From: Candidatus Kaiserbacteria bacterium
GTDB lineage: Bacteria > Patescibacteriota > Minisyncoccia > Phycocordibacterales > UBA2100
Reading direction: 5' to 3'
Assembly (NCBI GenBank): GCA_003545515.1
Contig: DPYD01000030.1
Location: 389-5,966 of the forward strand
Length of the DNA: 5,578 bases
The notes under the pieces are model-generated. The model was not told the DNA's origin, ran no database searches, and saw only the letters and a program-made list of their open reading frames with translations. This document shows positions 5,573 to 5,578 of this stretch, piece by piece. Every line of letters begins with the position of its first letter. Position 1 is the stretch's first letter. Made by a program: the position numbers and the translations under genes.

Positions 5573-5578
5573 ACTAGG

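Overview
The window looks like a piece of a small, compact bacterial genome, most likely from the Candidate Phyla Radiation (Patescibacteria, perhaps a Parcubacteria lineage). This placement is an inference. It rests on several traits: very short gene gaps, almost no Shine-Dalgarno sites before the genes, -10-like hexamers placed 6-7 bases before start codons (suggesting leaderless mRNAs), a tmRNA whose 3' CCA is not encoded, and a degenerate A-rich heptad repeat. No rRNA or other phylogenetic marker is present except smpB/ssrA.

Layout from left to right. (1) Positions 1-1268, minus strand: a large exported protein with an M15-type D,D-peptidase (VanY-like) domain and a long Gln/Pro/Ser/Thr-rich tail. 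It runs off the left edge with no stop codon. (2) Positions 1269-1516: a divergent control region with two inverted repeats and a promoter for the rightward genes. (3) Positions 1517-2645, plus strand: a two-gene unit, a GNAT acetyltransferase followed 4 bases later by a membrane-anchored DUF4163/DUF3298 (PdaC/RsiV-like) protein. (4) Positions 2690-2944, minus strand: a small two-helix DUF2061 membrane protein that converges on the previous pair. (5) Positions 3005-4036, minus strand: the trans-translation module, smpB followed by ssrA (tmRNA) and an intrinsic terminator. (6) Positions 4067-5533, minus strand: a polytopic membrane protein resembling GT-C glycosyltransferases, with its own promoter at the right edge.

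Functionally, SmpB and tmRNA act together to rescue stalled ribosomes and tag incomplete proteins. The M15 peptidase, the DUF3298 protein and the GT-C-like protein all act at or outside the membrane (cell wall or surface glycans), but nothing here shows that they form one pathway. I see no mobile element, CRISPR array or obvious new system. The most informative signals are the recurring leaderless-promoter geometry, the tmRNA details, and the uncommon tail and cysteine content of the M15 protein.
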